Shown here one piece after another: positions 22,210-30,268 of a DNA stretch of 64,000 bases. Under the pieces are notes generated by a model that was given only the letters and a program-made list of their open reading frames with translations, was not told the DNA's origin and did not search any database. The stretch's first letter is position 1, and each line of letters begins with the position of its first letter. This stretch comes from Sulfuritalea sp. (GTDB lineage Bacteria > Pseudomonadota > Gammaproteobacteria > Burkholderiales > Rhodocyclaceae): NCBI GenBank assembly GCA_016710465.1, contig JADJVS010000012.1, positions 1 to 64,000 of the forward strand, read 5' to 3'. The translations under genes and the position numbers were made by a program.

Positions 22210-24105
22210 TCAATCACTGAGCACCTCGAATACCTCGATGGGTTCCGCCTTGCCCTTTACGTGCACCACTTGCTGGCGCCCGGTGCGTATGCCGCCACCC
22301 GCCGCCGTGATTGCGGCGGCGCTCGCGGCTATCACGCAGCCCAACTCCTTGGTCACGCCCTCCAGGCGGGACGCCGCGTTCACGGTATCCCCGATGGCCG
22401 TGAATTCGCGCCGCTTGACGGAACCGATGTCGCCCATGACCGCCGGACCGGTATGCACGCCGATGCCGATCGCGAACTCGGGCAGCCCGCGATCGGGAAA
22501 ACGCTGCTTCATCCAGGCCTTGAAGCCTTCCGCTTCGCGCGCCATACCCTGGGCCGCCAACACCGCGCGGCGGGCATGGTCGTCATAGTGCACCGGCGAA
22601 CCGAAGACGGCCATCACGGCATCCCCGATGAACTTGTTGACCATCCCGCCCTGCTCCAGAATCGGTTCGCAGGTCAGGCCGAAGTACGCATTCAGCATTT
22701 CAACGACCTCTTCCGCGTCGAGCTTCTCCGAAATCGTGGTGAAGTTCCGGATATCGGAAAACAACACGGTGACTTCGAGCTTTTCTCCGCTCAGGTTTGG
22801 ACGCTGGCCGTCGGCGATGATCTTGTCGACCACCACGTCGGACACGTACTGGCCGAACATCGACTTGAGCTGCGCCCGCTGCCTTTCCTCGCCGGTCAGG
22901 CGCAAAGCCAGGGTAGCCAGGTAGGCGGTGGCCAACGCGACATGGAAGGGCGCCACGGTCAGCAGCAGGTCCTTCTGGAAAAGGGCGAAAGCAGGGATCA
23001 GGACCGCGCCTGAAAACGCCAGGCCAACGCCCAGGCCGGCGGCGGGATGCATCCGCAGGAAAAGTGTGACCACGAACACCAGAACCAGTACCAGGCCCGG
23101 CCAGGCAACCCAGTGCGACAGGGCGCGCGGGTAGATTCCGGACATGATGGTCTCGATCGCGTTGGCGTGAATTTCGCCGCCGGTCATCGGCTCGTTGTCG
23201 AAGCCGGGCAACACCCGCGAATAAGGCGAAAAATGCCGGTCCGAGGTGCCGATGTTGTTGGGCGCGATGATCACCGAGCGTCCCTTGAGCTTTTTCACTT
23301 CCGGATCGTCGAGCGCGTCCGCCTTGAGCAGCCGGTGCATCGACACGGTCAACATGCTTCCCGGGGGGCCGACGAAGCCGATGCGCCGACGTTCACGCTG
23401 GCGCGAAAAGCTTTCGCCGGCAAATGTCCAGCCGTCGGCGTGACTGTCGCCACCCGTCGCCCGCAGGGCAAGCTGCATGGCCAGGCCGACCCCCGGGAAC
23501 TCCTTGTCGGGAATGACCACCGGGTAAAAGGTGCGCACCAGTTTGTCGTTGTCCGGGAAGTGGTTGGCGATACCCGTGTCGTGGGCGCCATTGGGCATCA
23601 TCAGCAGATGCTCCGGTGGCGGGCCCATGACTTCCATGTCGCCCTGCGACGTCTCAACCAACTGCGCGATCAGGATCTTGTTTCCCTGCGCCAACTGACC
23701 ACGAAACGGCGCGTCGTAATTGCGCGAAACCTCGCTGTCCGGCAGCTTGAGCTTGCGCAACCAGGCCTCGGCGCTGACGGCATAGATGAAGTCCAGACCG
23801 ATCGACTTGACGCCGGCGTCGGTAAGGTTTTGCATCGCCACCGCGAATATCGGCTGCCAGAACGCCAATGGATCGTCCTTGTATTGCAGCAAGGTGTCGT
23901 CGTCCACGGCGATTACAGCGGCATGTTGCGCATCGCGCCGCTTGCCGGCGATCTGATGCCAGTAGTCGTAGAAGATGTTCTCGTAATCCTGCAGCCAGCC
24001 CAGGCGCTCGCTGCCGAGCGATACCACCAGCGCCAACACCGTCACGGCAAGAAACTGCCAGACCTTGCGGAACCGTTCCCCGGACATCCACTGCGGACGA
24101 AGCAT
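22210..24105 (-). CDS. CHASE2-domain adenylate/guanylate cyclase (class III)
   Basis: A 631-residue inner-membrane receptor cyclase making cAMP or cGMP. An N-terminal TM helix (VWQFLAVTVLALVVSL) precedes a large extracytoplasmic CHASE2 sensor domain (about 35-340; AVIAVDDDTL, GVKSIGLDFIYA). Three closely spaced TM helices follow at about 340-415, then the catalytic domain at about 440-630. That domain has the first metal Asp in VLFSDIRNFTT, the second in NKFIGDAVMAVFG, GIGVHTGPAVMGDIGS, and the transition-state segment GDTVNAASRLEG. Substrate choice is not decidable by eye. Its 3' end lies 118 bp before the caspase-SUMF1 gene. CHASE2 cyclases, TPS proteins and caspase-like genes tend, as I recall, to be neighbours in other bacteria, so a shared system is plausible. 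Confidence 0.92.
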   Translation of the reverse strand: MLRPQWMSGERFRKVWQFLAVTVLALVVSLGSERLGWLQDYENIFYDYWHQIAGKRRDAQHAAVIAVDDDTLLQYKDDPLAFWQPIFAVAMQNLTDAGVKSIGLDFIYAVSAEAWLRKLKLPDSEVSRNYDAPFRGQLAQGNKILIAQLVETSQGDMEVMGPPPEHLLMMPNGAHDTGIANHFPDNDKLVRTFYPVVIPDKEFPGVGLAMQLALRATGGDSHADGWTFAGESFSRQRERRRIGFVGPPGSMLTVSMHRLLKADALDDPEVKKLKGRSVIIAPNNIGTSDRHFSPYSRVLPGFDNEPMTGGEIHANAIETIMSGIYPRALSHWVAWPGLVLVLVFVVTLFLRMHPAAGLGVGLAFSGAVLIPAFALFQKDLLLTVAPFHVALATAYLATLALRLTGEERQRAQLKSMFGQYVSDVVVDKIIADGQRPNLSGEKLEVTVLFSDIRNFTTISEKLDAEEVVEMLNAYFGLTCEPILEQGGMVNKFIGDAVMAVFGSPVHYDDHARRAVLAAQGMAREAEGFKAWMKQRFPDRGLPEFAIGIGVHTGPAVMGDIGSVKRREFTAIGDTVNAASRLEGVTKELGCVIAASAAAITAAGGGIRTGRQQVVHVKGKAEPIEVFEVLSD

Positions 24106-24226
24106 GCGTATCCCTCGCGAATTGCGCAGGCCGATGTCGGCCTGCCGCCGCCGGTCACCACGGGCGGACTGCGTCGCATCTTACCCATTCTTGGCCTGGA
24201 ATAGAGGCCCCTCTGGCCGGGACGGC

Positions 24227-24260
24227 TTGAAAGACCCGGGCCACGGCCCATCTATATAAT
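24227..24260 (+). promoter_or_regulatory. Possible trxB promoter
   Basis: A perfect TATAAT lies at 24255-24260, 34 bp before the trxB start. The best -35 is TTGAAA at 24227-24232, but the 22-bp spacer is longer than normal, so only the -10 is convincing. The 188-bp gap also has to hold the promoter of the divergent cyclase gene. Confidence 0.35.
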
Positions 24261-24293
24261 CAGCGCACGACTTCACCAAGGACCGCACCCGCC

Positions 24294-25253
24294 ATGAGCA
24301 CCCGCCACGTTCGTCTTCTGATTCTCGGCTCCGGCCCGGCCGGATACTCCGCCGCCGTATATGCGGCGCGCGCCAACCTCCAGCCGGTGCTGATCACCGG
24401 CATGGCCCAGGGCGGGCAATTGATGACGACCACCGAGGTGGACAACTGGCCGGCCGATGCGGATGGGGTTCAGGGTCCTGACCTGATGGCCCGCTTCGAG
24501 AAGCACGCCACCCGCTTCAACACCGAGATGATCTTCGACCACATCCACACGGTGAAACTGGCGGAAAAGCCGATGCGACTCATCGGCGACTCCGGCGAAT
24601 ACACCTGCGACGCACTGATCATCGCCACGGGCGCCTCGGCACAGTATCTCGGCCTGCCGTCCGAAGAAACATTTTCTGGCAAGGGGGTATCGGCCTGCGC
24701 CACCTGCGACGGCTTCTTCTACAAGAACCAGCCGGTTGCGGTAGTCGGCGGCGGCAACACGGCGGCTGAAGAAGCGCTCTATCTCTCCAACATCGCCAGC
24801 CATGTCACCGTCGTCCATCGCCGCGACAAGTTCCGCGCCGAAAAGATCATGCAGGACAAGCTGTTCGAGAAGGCAAAGGCCGGCAAGGTGACCATCAAAT
24901 GGAACCACACGCTTGACGAAGTGCTGGGGGACAAGACCGGCGTCACCGGCATGCGCATCAAGCACGTGCAGACCGGGGCCGCCGAGGATGTTCCGCTGAT
25001 GGGCGTCTTCATCGCCATCGGCCACAAGCCAAACACCGACATCTTCGCCGGGCAGCTCGACATGGAAGGCGGCTACATCGTCACCCAGGGCGGCCGCAAC
25101 GGCAATGCCACCGCCACCAGCATCCCGGGGGTGTTTGCCGCCGGCGACGTGCAGGACCATATCTATCGGCAGGCCGTGACCAGCGCCGGCAGCGGCTGCA
25201 TGGCGGCGCTGGATGCCGAGCGCTATCTCGACAGCCTGAATCCGGCGGGCTGA
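24294..25253 (+). CDS. trxB: Thioredoxin-disulfide reductase
   Basis: A 319-residue cytosolic flavoprotein that passes electrons from NADPH to thioredoxin. The FAD-binding GxGxxG is at the N-terminus (LGSGPAGYSAAVYAARA). The redox-active pair is C135-ATC138 in CATCDGFFY. The NADPH-binding GGGNTAAEEALYLS follows, and the C-terminal FAD motif is GVFAAGDVQDHIYRQAVTSAGSGCMAALDAERYL. Length and motif order match E. coli TrxB throughout. The Smr-domain gene starts 6 bp after its stop, so the two are probably one transcript. Confidence 0.97.
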   Translation: MSTRHVRLLILGSGPAGYSAAVYAARANLQPVLITGMAQGGQLMTTTEVDNWPADADGVQGPDLMARFEKHATRFNTEMIFDHIHTVKLAEKPMRLIGDSGEYTCDALIIATGASAQYLGLPSEETFSGKGVSACATCDGFFYKNQPVAVVGGGNTAAEEALYLSNIASHVTVVHRRDKFRAEKIMQDKLFEKAKAGKVTIKWNHTLDEVLGDKTGVTGMRIKHVQTGAAEDVPLMGVFIAIGHKPNTDIFAGQLDMEGGYIVTQGGRNGNATATSIPGVFAAGDVQDHIYRQAVTSAGSGCMAALDAERYLDSLNPAG

Positions 25254-25258
25254 AGCCC

Positions 25259-25807
25259 ATGGCCCGGCGGCCGCACTCCGCCGAAGATGAGCGCATCGCC
25301 TTCGAGGAAGCGGTGGCGGATGTCCGACCGCTGGCATGGGATCGCGTGCATCACGAGCCGCCGCCCCCGCCCGCCATTCCGCGACACACGCAAAACGACG
25401 ACGCCGCCGTGCTCGCCGAAACCCTGGCGAGCCCGGATTTGCTCGATCTCCAGCTTGAAGGGGGCGACGAAGCGGCCTGGTTGCGACCCGGCCTGTCGCG
25501 CGGTGTGCTGCGCGATTTGCGACGTGGCCGCTGGGTGGTCCAGGCCAGGCTCGATTTGCATGGCATGAACCGTGACGAGGCAAGGCTTGCGGTAACGCGC
25601 TTCATCCATGACAGCCGGCAACAAAACCTGCGCTGCCTGCGCATCGTTCATGGCAAGGGACTCGGCTCGCCGGGGCGTGAGCCGATTTTGAAGAATCTGG
25701 TATTCGGGTGGCTGGCACAGAAGCGCGAGGTGCTTGCCTACTGCCAGGCACGGGCCGCCGAGGGCGGCGCCGGCGCGGTCATCGTGCTGCTCTCCGCCCC
25801 AAAATAA
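25259..25807 (+). CDS. Smr/MutS2-type endonuclease domain protein
   Basis: A 182-residue cytosolic protein with an extended, charged N-terminal half and a C-terminal Smr domain (about 95-180). The domain carries the signature LDLHGMNRDEARLAVTRFI and the HGKGLGSPG loop. Smr domains are nucleases or nucleic-acid binders; stand-alone versions such as E. coli SmrA/SmrB nick DNA or cut mRNA at collided ribosomes. SmrB-type function needs specific N-terminal hooks I cannot identify, so I leave it as Smr family. It sits 6 bp after trxB. A hairpin element lies 28 bp downstream and may end the transcript. Confidence 0.9.
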   Translation: MARRPHSAEDERIAFEEAVADVRPLAWDRVHHEPPPPPAIPRHTQNDDAAVLAETLASPDLLDLQLEGGDEAAWLRPGLSRGVLRDLRRGRWVVQARLDLHGMNRDEARLAVTRFIHDSRQQNLRCLRIVHGKGLGSPGREPILKNLVFGWLAQKREVLAYCQARAAEGGAGAVIVLLSAPK

Positions 25808-25831
25808 TCGAGCGCAGCGAGCCCTGATCAG

Positions 25832-25868
25832 TCACCCCTTCCCGCGGGGAAGGGGTCGGGGGATGGGC
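25832..25868. repeat. G/C-rich hairpin repeat element, copy 1
   Basis: CCCCTTCCC and GGGGAAGGGG form a 9-bp stem with a tiny loop (25835-25855), followed by TCGGGGGATGG. A near-identical element sits at 45731-45766. Being between the convergent smr and glnB genes it could act as a bidirectional terminator, but no T-run follows. Similar REP-like sequences are widespread in beta- and gammaproteobacteria. Confidence 0.6.
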
Positions 25869-25913
25869 CAAACAATTTGCTGCCAAGCAGCGATATGGCC
25901 AGCCAATAGCTGG

Positions 25914-26252
25914 TCAGATCGCTGCTTCATTTGCTTCGCCGGTGCGAATCCGCACGACCTGTTCGACCGGCGAAACAAAAATCTTGCCGTCGCCGATCTT
26001 GCCGGTGCGCGCCGCCTTGATGATGGCCTCGATCGCCGCTTCGACGGTTTCGTCGGCAACCACGATCTCGATCTTGATCTTGGGCAGGAAGTCGACCACG
26101 TATTCGGCGCCGCGATAGAGCTCGGTGTGTCCCTTCTGGCGGCCGAAGCCCTTGACCTCGGTCACGGTCAGGCCAGTAACCCCGACATCGGACAAGGCCT
26201 CGCGCACTTCGTCGAGCTTGAACGGCTTGATGACGGCTTCGATCTTTTTCAT
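25914..26252 (-). CDS. glnB: Nitrogen regulatory protein PII
   Basis: A 112-residue PII signal protein, a cytosolic trimer that reports 2-oxoglutarate, ATP and glutamine status to targets such as glutamine synthetase adenylyltransferase, NtrB and AmtB. The T-loop is intact (KGFGRQKGHTELYRGAEYVVDFLP), with Tyr51 available for uridylylation. The B- and C-loop signatures (TGKIGDGKIFV, RIRTGE) are present. It follows nadE by 17 bp on the same strand. GlnB and GlnK cannot be separated by eye; absence of a neighbouring amtB and linkage to nadE favour GlnB. Confidence 0.95.
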   Translation of the reverse strand: MKKIEAVIKPFKLDEVREALSDVGVTGLTVTEVKGFGRQKGHTELYRGAEYVVDFLPKIKIEIVVADETVEAAIEAIIKAARTGKIGDGKIFVSPVEQVVRIRTGEANEAAI

Positions 26253-26269
26253 TTGCTGCGTCCCCCTGT

Positions 26270-27904
26270 TCAGAATTCGTCTGGATACCGCGATGTTATC
26301 GGATAGCGCCAGTCCTTGCCAAAGCCGCGTTGCGTCACGCGGATGCCGACCGGTGCCTGGCGGCGTTTGTATTCGTTCTTTTTCAACATGCCAACCACCT
26401 TGCGCACATCAGCCTCGGGGCAGCCGCGGGCAATGATCTGGCGCGGGCTTTCATCGCGCTCCATGTAGGCCTCGATGATGGAATCCAGCACCGCGTAGGG
26501 CGGCAGGGTGTCCTGGTCGGTTTGCCCCGGCTTCAACTCAGCCGACGGCGCGCGCGTGATGATGTTGCGCGGAATCACCTCGCCCAGCGTGTTGCGGTAC
26601 TCGGCCAGGCGATAGACAAAGGTCTTGAACACGTCCTTGATCACGGCAAAGCCGCCGGCCATGTCGCCGTAAAGCGTGGCGTAGCCCACTGCCATCTCGC
26701 TCTTGTTGCCGGTAGTCAGCACGATGCGCCCGGTGCGGTTGGACAGCGCCATCAGCAGCATGCCGCGGATGCGCGCCTGGAGATTTTCGTCCGTGGTATC
26801 CCACGGCGGCTTCGGGCCCGCAGTTTCCTCGATGCGGGCAAGAGTCGGCGCCAGCGTCACGGCGAATTGATCCATCAGCGGGCCGATCGGGATTTCGTCG
26901 TACTGCACGCCCAGGCGGCGAACCATTTCGCGCGAATCGTCCAGGCTCATTTGCGCCGTCCACGGCGAAGGCATCATCACCGCGCGCACCTGGTCGGCGC
27001 CGAGGGCGTCCACGGCGATCGCCAGCGTCAAGGCCGAGTCGATGCCACCGGAGAGCCCGATGATGGCCCCCGGAAAACCGTTCTTGCCGAGGTAATCGAC
27101 CACCCCCAGTTTCAGCGCCGCATACACCTCGGCCTCGGCGGATGGCGGCTCGGCGATGGCGCCGGGCAGCAGGCGGGAATCCGCGTAATCGACGACCACC
27201 AAGGTTTCGACGAAGGCCGGCAACTGATGGGTCAGCCGGCCCTGCCCGTCGAGGGCGAAGGATGCGCCGTCGAAAACCAGTTCGTCCTGTCCGCCGACCA
27301 GGTTGGCATAGATCACCGGGCGGCCCGTCGCGGCGACGCGGTCGCGCAACACCTCATAGCGTCGTGCCTGCTTGTTCATGTGGAAGGGCGAGGCATTCAA
27401 GGTCAGCACGAGTTCGGCGCCCGCCATGGCGGCGGCTTCCGCCGCGCCATACTCCCATACGTCGGCGCAGATGGCGAGGCCGCAACGCACGCCATTGAGT
27501 TCGACGACGCAGGGTTCGCGTCCGGCCGCGAAGTAGCGCTCCTCGTCGAACACTTCATAGTTGGGCAGGCGATGCTTGCGGTAGGTCGCCAGGACCTTGC
27601 CGTCCGAAATCAGCGATGCCGCGTTGAAATGCTCGCCTTCTGCCTCAAGGGGATGGCCAACAATCAGCGGCAGGGCCGCCAGCTTCGCCAACCCGGCCAG
27701 TTCTGCGGCGCAGGCGCGATAGAAATCGTCCCGCATCAGGAGGTCTTCCGGAGGATAGCCACTCAGGGCAAGTTCCGGGGTCAGCAGCACATCCGCGCCG
27801 GCATTCCTGGCGCGCACCGAAAATTCGAGGATCTTGGCCGCATTGCCCGCGAGATCGCCCACCGTGGCGTTGATCTGGGCAATCGCGATGCGTAGGCGTT
27901 TCAT
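26270..27904 (-). CDS. nadE: Glutamine-dependent NAD+ synthetase
   Basis: A 544-residue enzyme that amidates nicotinic-acid adenine dinucleotide to NAD+ using glutamine. The N-terminal nitrilase-type glutaminase domain (about 1-250) has Glu in LLTPELALSGYPPEDLL, Lys in YRKHRLPNYEVFDE and the nucleophile Cys in CGLAICADVWEYG. The C-terminal synthetase domain has the PP-loop GLSGGIDSALTLAI and LTTGNKSEMAVGYATLYGDMAGG. Length is typical of the two-domain form. A copy of the dispersed CGCCGACTCTTG motif lies inside the gene at 26839-26850, encoding part of APTLARIEE in a variable linker. It is transcribed with glnB, an adjacency seen in other betaproteobacteria. Confidence 0.97.
   Translation of the reverse strand: MKRLRIAIAQINATVGDLAGNAAKILEFSVRARNAGADVLLTPELALSGYPPEDLLMRDDFYRACAAELAGLAKLAALPLIVGHPLEAEGEHFNAASLISDGKVLATYRKHRLPNYEVFDEERYFAAGREPCVVELNGVRCGLAICADVWEYGAAEAAAMAGAELVLTLNASPFHMNKQARRYEVLRDRVAATGRPVIYANLVGGQDELVFDGASFALDGQGRLTHQLPAFVETLVVVDYADSRLLPGAIAEPPSAEAEVYAALKLGVVDYLGKNGFPGAIIGLSGGIDSALTLAIAVDALGADQVRAVMMPSPWTAQMSLDDSREMVRRLGVQYDEIPIGPLMDQFAVTLAPTLARIEETAGPKPPWDTTDENLQARIRGMLLMALSNRTGRIVLTTGNKSEMAVGYATLYGDMAGGFAVIKDVFKTFVYRLAEYRNTLGEVIPRNIITRAPSAELKPGQTDQDTLPPYAVLDSIIEAYMERDESPRQIIARGCPEADVRKVVGMLKKNEYKRRQAPVGIRVTQRGFGKDWRYPITSRYPDEF
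26839..26850 (-). repeat. Dispersed CGCCGACTCTTG motif, copy 1 (inside nadE)
   Basis: Exact 12-nt match on the minus strand, preceded by GCTGG. It lies in the variable region of NadE between the synthetase P-loop and the NKSEMA motif. Confidence 0.6.
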
Positions 27905-27977
27905 GGCGCGGACTATAGCCGAAGCGGAAGAATCCGATCACGGAATGCCATCCGGACCTCCCGTGGAAAAGCGGCGC

Positions 27978-28526
27978 TCAGTAGGCGGGCTTTTCCTTCG
28001 CCGCCTCAAAGGCCTTGATGCCGTCGAGGATCTCCTTTTTGGCCTCCTCGATGCCGACCCAACCATTGATCTTGACGAACTTTCCGGGCTCGAGATCCTT
28101 GTAGTGGGCGAAGAAATGCGAAATCTGGTCGAGCACCAGTTGCGGCAGGTCGCGCGGGCCGGAGACATCGCGATACATCGGCGTCAGCTTGTCCACCGGA
28201 ACGGCCAGCAGCTTGGCATCTTCGCCGGCTTCGTCGGTCATCTTCAGCATGCCGATCGGCCGGCAACGCACAACGACGCCAGGCGGTAGCGCAAACTGCG
28301 ACAGAACCAATACATCCACGGGATCGCCATCGCCTGAGATGGTGTGCGGGATGTAGCCGTAGTTGCAGGGGTAGTGCATCGAAGTGGACATGAAGCGATC
28401 GACGAATATCGCGCCGGATTCCTTGTCGACCTCGTACTTGATCGGCTCCGAGTGCATCGAGATCTCGATAACCACATTGAAATCATTGGGCAAATCCTTG
28501 CCCGACGGAACGCGATCGAGACCCAC
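27978..28526 (-). CDS. ppa: Inorganic pyrophosphatase
   Basis: A 182-residue family I soluble pyrophosphatase, cleaving the PPi made in biosynthesis. The active-site signature DGDPVDVLVL is present, as are the upstream IKYEVDKESGAIFVDRF and YPCNYGYIPHT segments and the later RDLPQLVLDQISHFFAHYKDLEPGKFVKINGW. The length is close to the E. coli enzyme (176). A clear Shine-Dalgarno (AAAGGAG, read on the minus strand) precedes the ATG. It lies 73 bp upstream of nadE on the same strand, so a ppa-nadE-glnB transcript is possible. Confidence 0.97.
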   Translation of the reverse strand: MGLDRVPSGKDLPNDFNVVIEISMHSEPIKYEVDKESGAIFVDRFMSTSMHYPCNYGYIPHTISGDGDPVDVLVLSQFALPPGVVVRCRPIGMLKMTDEAGEDAKLLAVPVDKLTPMYRDVSGPRDLPQLVLDQISHFFAHYKDLEPGKFVKINGWVGIEEAKKEILDGIKAFEAAKEKPAY

Positions 28527-28619
28527 GGCGAACTCCTTTCAGCTAAAGCTTGAATTATAGCGTCGTCAAGATTTCGGCTTCCTGACGGGGATAGACGAAA
28601 AGAAATCGGCATTCCCTTG

Positions 28620-28656
28620 TTGACAATACGGTTCATATCAATGAGAATCATTCTCA
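28620..28656 (+). promoter_or_regulatory. Fur-regulated promoter of hemP-bfd-bfr
   Basis: TTGACA (28620-28625), a 17-bp spacer and GAGAAT (28643-28648) form the promoter. The -10 lies inside the perfect 7-1-7 Fur palindrome TGAGAATCATTCTCA (28642-28656). Fur bound with Fe(II) would block RNA polymerase directly. The hemP start is 27 bp further on. Confidence 0.85.
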
Positions 28657-28682
28657 CTACGATTCATTGACCAACGTCTTCC

Positions 28683-28865
28683 ATGAAAGCCCCGCTGCCC
28701 GTGCCGACCACTCCACCCCAAACCCCGTCCGCGGCGACAGGCACCCCGTCGCCGCTGGAAAGCGCGGCGCTGTTCCGCGGTCGCGACGAAATCCTGATCG
28801 CCCATGGCGGCGAAACCTATCGCCTGCGCCGTACCCGGCAGGGCAAGTTGATCCTCACCAAGTAG
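28683..28865 (+). CDS. hemP: Hemin uptake protein HemP
   Basis: A 60-residue cytosolic protein with the HemP/HmuP signature at its C-terminus (LFRGRDEILIAHGGETYRLRRTRQGKLILTK) and a Pro/Thr-rich N-terminus. In other proteobacteria HmuP is needed for expression of haem receptors under iron limitation; biochemical detail is sparse. It is the first gene behind a Fur-box promoter and 15 bp before bfd. The haem-type receptor at 42650 is a likely client, which is inference. Confidence 0.9.
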   Translation: MKAPLPVPTTPPQTPSAATGTPSPLESAALFRGRDEILIAHGGETYRLRRTRQGKLILTK

Positions 28866-28879
28866 TCGGGAGACCCGAA

Positions 28880-29095
28880 ATGTACGTCTGCATCTGCAAC
28901 GCCGTGACCGAACGTGATATCGGCAGCGCCGTCGCCGAAGGCTGCGGCAGTCTGCGAGAATTGCGCGAGCAACTGGGCGTCGGCGCCTGCTGTGGCCGCT
29001 GCACCGGTTGTGCGCGCGACGTGCTGAAGACTTCCCTTCATGCCCACGCGCCTCATCAACTGTCCGCCAACGGCGCACGGCCCCTGGCGGCATGA
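28880..29095 (+). CDS. bfd: Bacterioferritin-associated ferredoxin
   Basis: A 71-residue [2Fe-2S] protein that reduces the core of bacterioferritin to release iron. The four Cys ligands are visible in MYVCICNAV and GACCGRCTGC. The start at 28880 gives the conserved MYVCICNAVT N-terminus. It sits between hemP and bfr, 13 bp before the bfr start, so mobilisation and storage proteins are made together under Fur control. Confidence 0.96.
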   Translation: MYVCICNAVTERDIGSAVAEGCGSLRELREQLGVGACCGRCTGCARDVLKTSLHAHAPHQLSANGARPLAA

Positions 29096-29108
29096 TCGGG
29101 AGTACGAC

Positions 29109-29591
29109 ATGAAAGGCGACAAAAAAGTCATCCAGCTTCTCAACAAATGCCTGGTGAACGAGCTGACTGCGGTCAACCAGTATTTCCTCCATGCCCGGAT
29201 GTACAAGAACTGGGGTTTCAATGCCCTGGGCAAGCACGAGTATGAGGAGTCGATCGAGGAAATGCACCACGCCGACCACCTGATCGAGCGCGTGCTGTTC
29301 CTCGAGGGCCTGCCCAACCTGCAGGCGCTGAACAAGCTGATCATTGGCGAAAACGTGCCGGAATGCCTGGCCGGCGACCTCAAGCTGGAACACGGCGCGC
29401 ATGCCGACACCAAGGCCGCCATGATCCACTGCGAAAGCGTCAGCGACTTTGTGTCGCGCGACATCCTGCAGGACATCCTGGACGATACCGAGGAGCACAT
29501 CGACTACCTCGAAACCCAGCTCGAACTGATCGAGAAAGTCGGATTGCAGAACTACCTGCAGTCCGCCACGGGAGGCATTTCCAGCTCCTGA
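29109..29591 (+). CDS. bfr: Bacterioferritin
   Basis: A 160-residue subunit of the 24-mer haem-containing iron store. Start MKGDKKVIQLLNK matches the family exactly. Met52, the haem ligand, is present, as are ferroxidase ligands Glu18, Glu51, His54, Glu94 and His130. Position 127, Glu in E. coli Bfr, is Thr here (DDTEEH), with Glu at 128 and 129. I recall this DTEEH form from other bacteria, so activity need not be lost. It ends 126 bp before the ftrA-like gene; the gap holds CAGCC repeats. Confidence 0.96.
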   Translation: MKGDKKVIQLLNKCLVNELTAVNQYFLHARMYKNWGFNALGKHEYEESIEEMHHADHLIERVLFLEGLPNLQALNKLIIGENVPECLAGDLKLEHGAHADTKAAMIHCESVSDFVSRDILQDILDDTEEHIDYLETQLELIEKVGLQNYLQSATGGISSS

Positions 29592-29635
29592 TCCCATTCC
29601 GGCGGCCCGCGTCGAAAGCCGCGCCGCCTGCCCAT

Positions 29636-29684
29636 CCAGCCAGCCAGCCGCCAGCCAGGACGATACATCGCGGCAAGCCAGCCA
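29636..29684 (+). promoter_or_regulatory. CAGCC-repeat leader, copy 1
   Basis: The non-coding stretch before the ftrA-like gene contains CCAGCCAGCCAGCC then GCCAGCCAGG (29636-29659), and AAGCCAGCCA (29675-29684), ending 33 nt before the start codon. The same word recurs in three other leaders of this island (35378, 39043, 42605). Function unknown; base-pairing with an sRNA is a possibility. Confidence 0.4.
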
Positions 29685-29717
29685 AAGCATTTTCATTTCC
29701 ACCTTTGGAGGTTTGCC

Positions 29718-30266
29718 ATGCGTCTCACCCGTTCACTGCTTCTCGCCTGCGCCGCGTTCTGGGCGCTTTCCGCCAACGCCCTCGAATATCCCATCGGCAC
29801 GCCACAGAATCTCGCCGGCATGGAAGTCGCCGCCGTCTACCTGCAGCCGATCGAGATGGAGCCGGAGGGCATGATGAAGAAGGTGTCCGAGTCGGACATC
29901 CACCTCGAAGCCGACATCCACGCGCTGGCCAACAACGCCAACGGCATCCCGGAAGGCTTCTGGGTGCCGCACATCCTCGTCAAGTACGAACTGACCAAGG
30001 TCGGCACCACGGACGTCGTCAAGGGCGACATGATGCCCATGGTCGCCAGCGACGGCCCGCACTACGGTGACAACGTCAAGCTCAAGGGGCCGGGCAAGTA
30101 CAAGCTCAAGTTCACCATCTACCCGCCCAACGCCAAGGAAAACCCCGCCGGCAACATGTTCGGCCGCCACACCGACCGCGCCACCGGCGTGCGCCCCTGG
30201 TTCAAGCCGGTCGTCGCCGAATGGGAATTCACCTACGCCGGCGTCGGCAAAAAGGGCGGGTATTGA
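29718..30266 (+). CDS. Periplasmic Fe/Cu-binding protein, FtrA/P19/Tp34 family
   Basis: A 182-residue exported protein with a signal peptide cut near ALSANA/LEYPIG. The fold and sequence match the P19/Tp34 iron-transport family (GMEVAAVYLQPIEMEPEGM, SDIHLEADIHAL, GFWVPHILVKYEL). Its Met, His and Glu side chains bind copper and iron in characterised members such as Campylobacter P19 and Bordetella FtrA. It acts as the periplasmic iron carrier or oxidase partner for the FTR1 permease encoded at 32053. GGAGG stands 8 nt before the ATG. It ends 2 bp before the porin gene, marking an operon through ftrD. Confidence 0.92.
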   Translation: MRLTRSLLLACAAFWALSANALEYPIGTPQNLAGMEVAAVYLQPIEMEPEGMMKKVSESDIHLEADIHALANNANGIPEGFWVPHILVKYELTKVGTTDVVKGDMMPMVASDGPHYGDNVKLKGPGKYKLKFTIYPPNAKENPAGNMFGRHTDRATGVRPWFKPVVAEWEFTYAGVGKKGGY

Positions 30267-30268
30267 TC

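Noticed and set aside
22129..23013. Plus-strand open frame opposite the cyclase gene
   Set aside because: The minus strand encodes a complete class III cyclase domain with all motifs; the plus-strand product has none.
25832..25868. Rho-independent terminator of trxB-smr
   Set aside because: Strong hairpin but no T-run, and a second copy lies inside an operon, so a repeat element is the better call.
26330..27895. 521-codon plus-strand frame opposite nadE
   Set aside because: Antisense to a clear NAD synthetase; the translation is His/Arg-rich shadow sequence.
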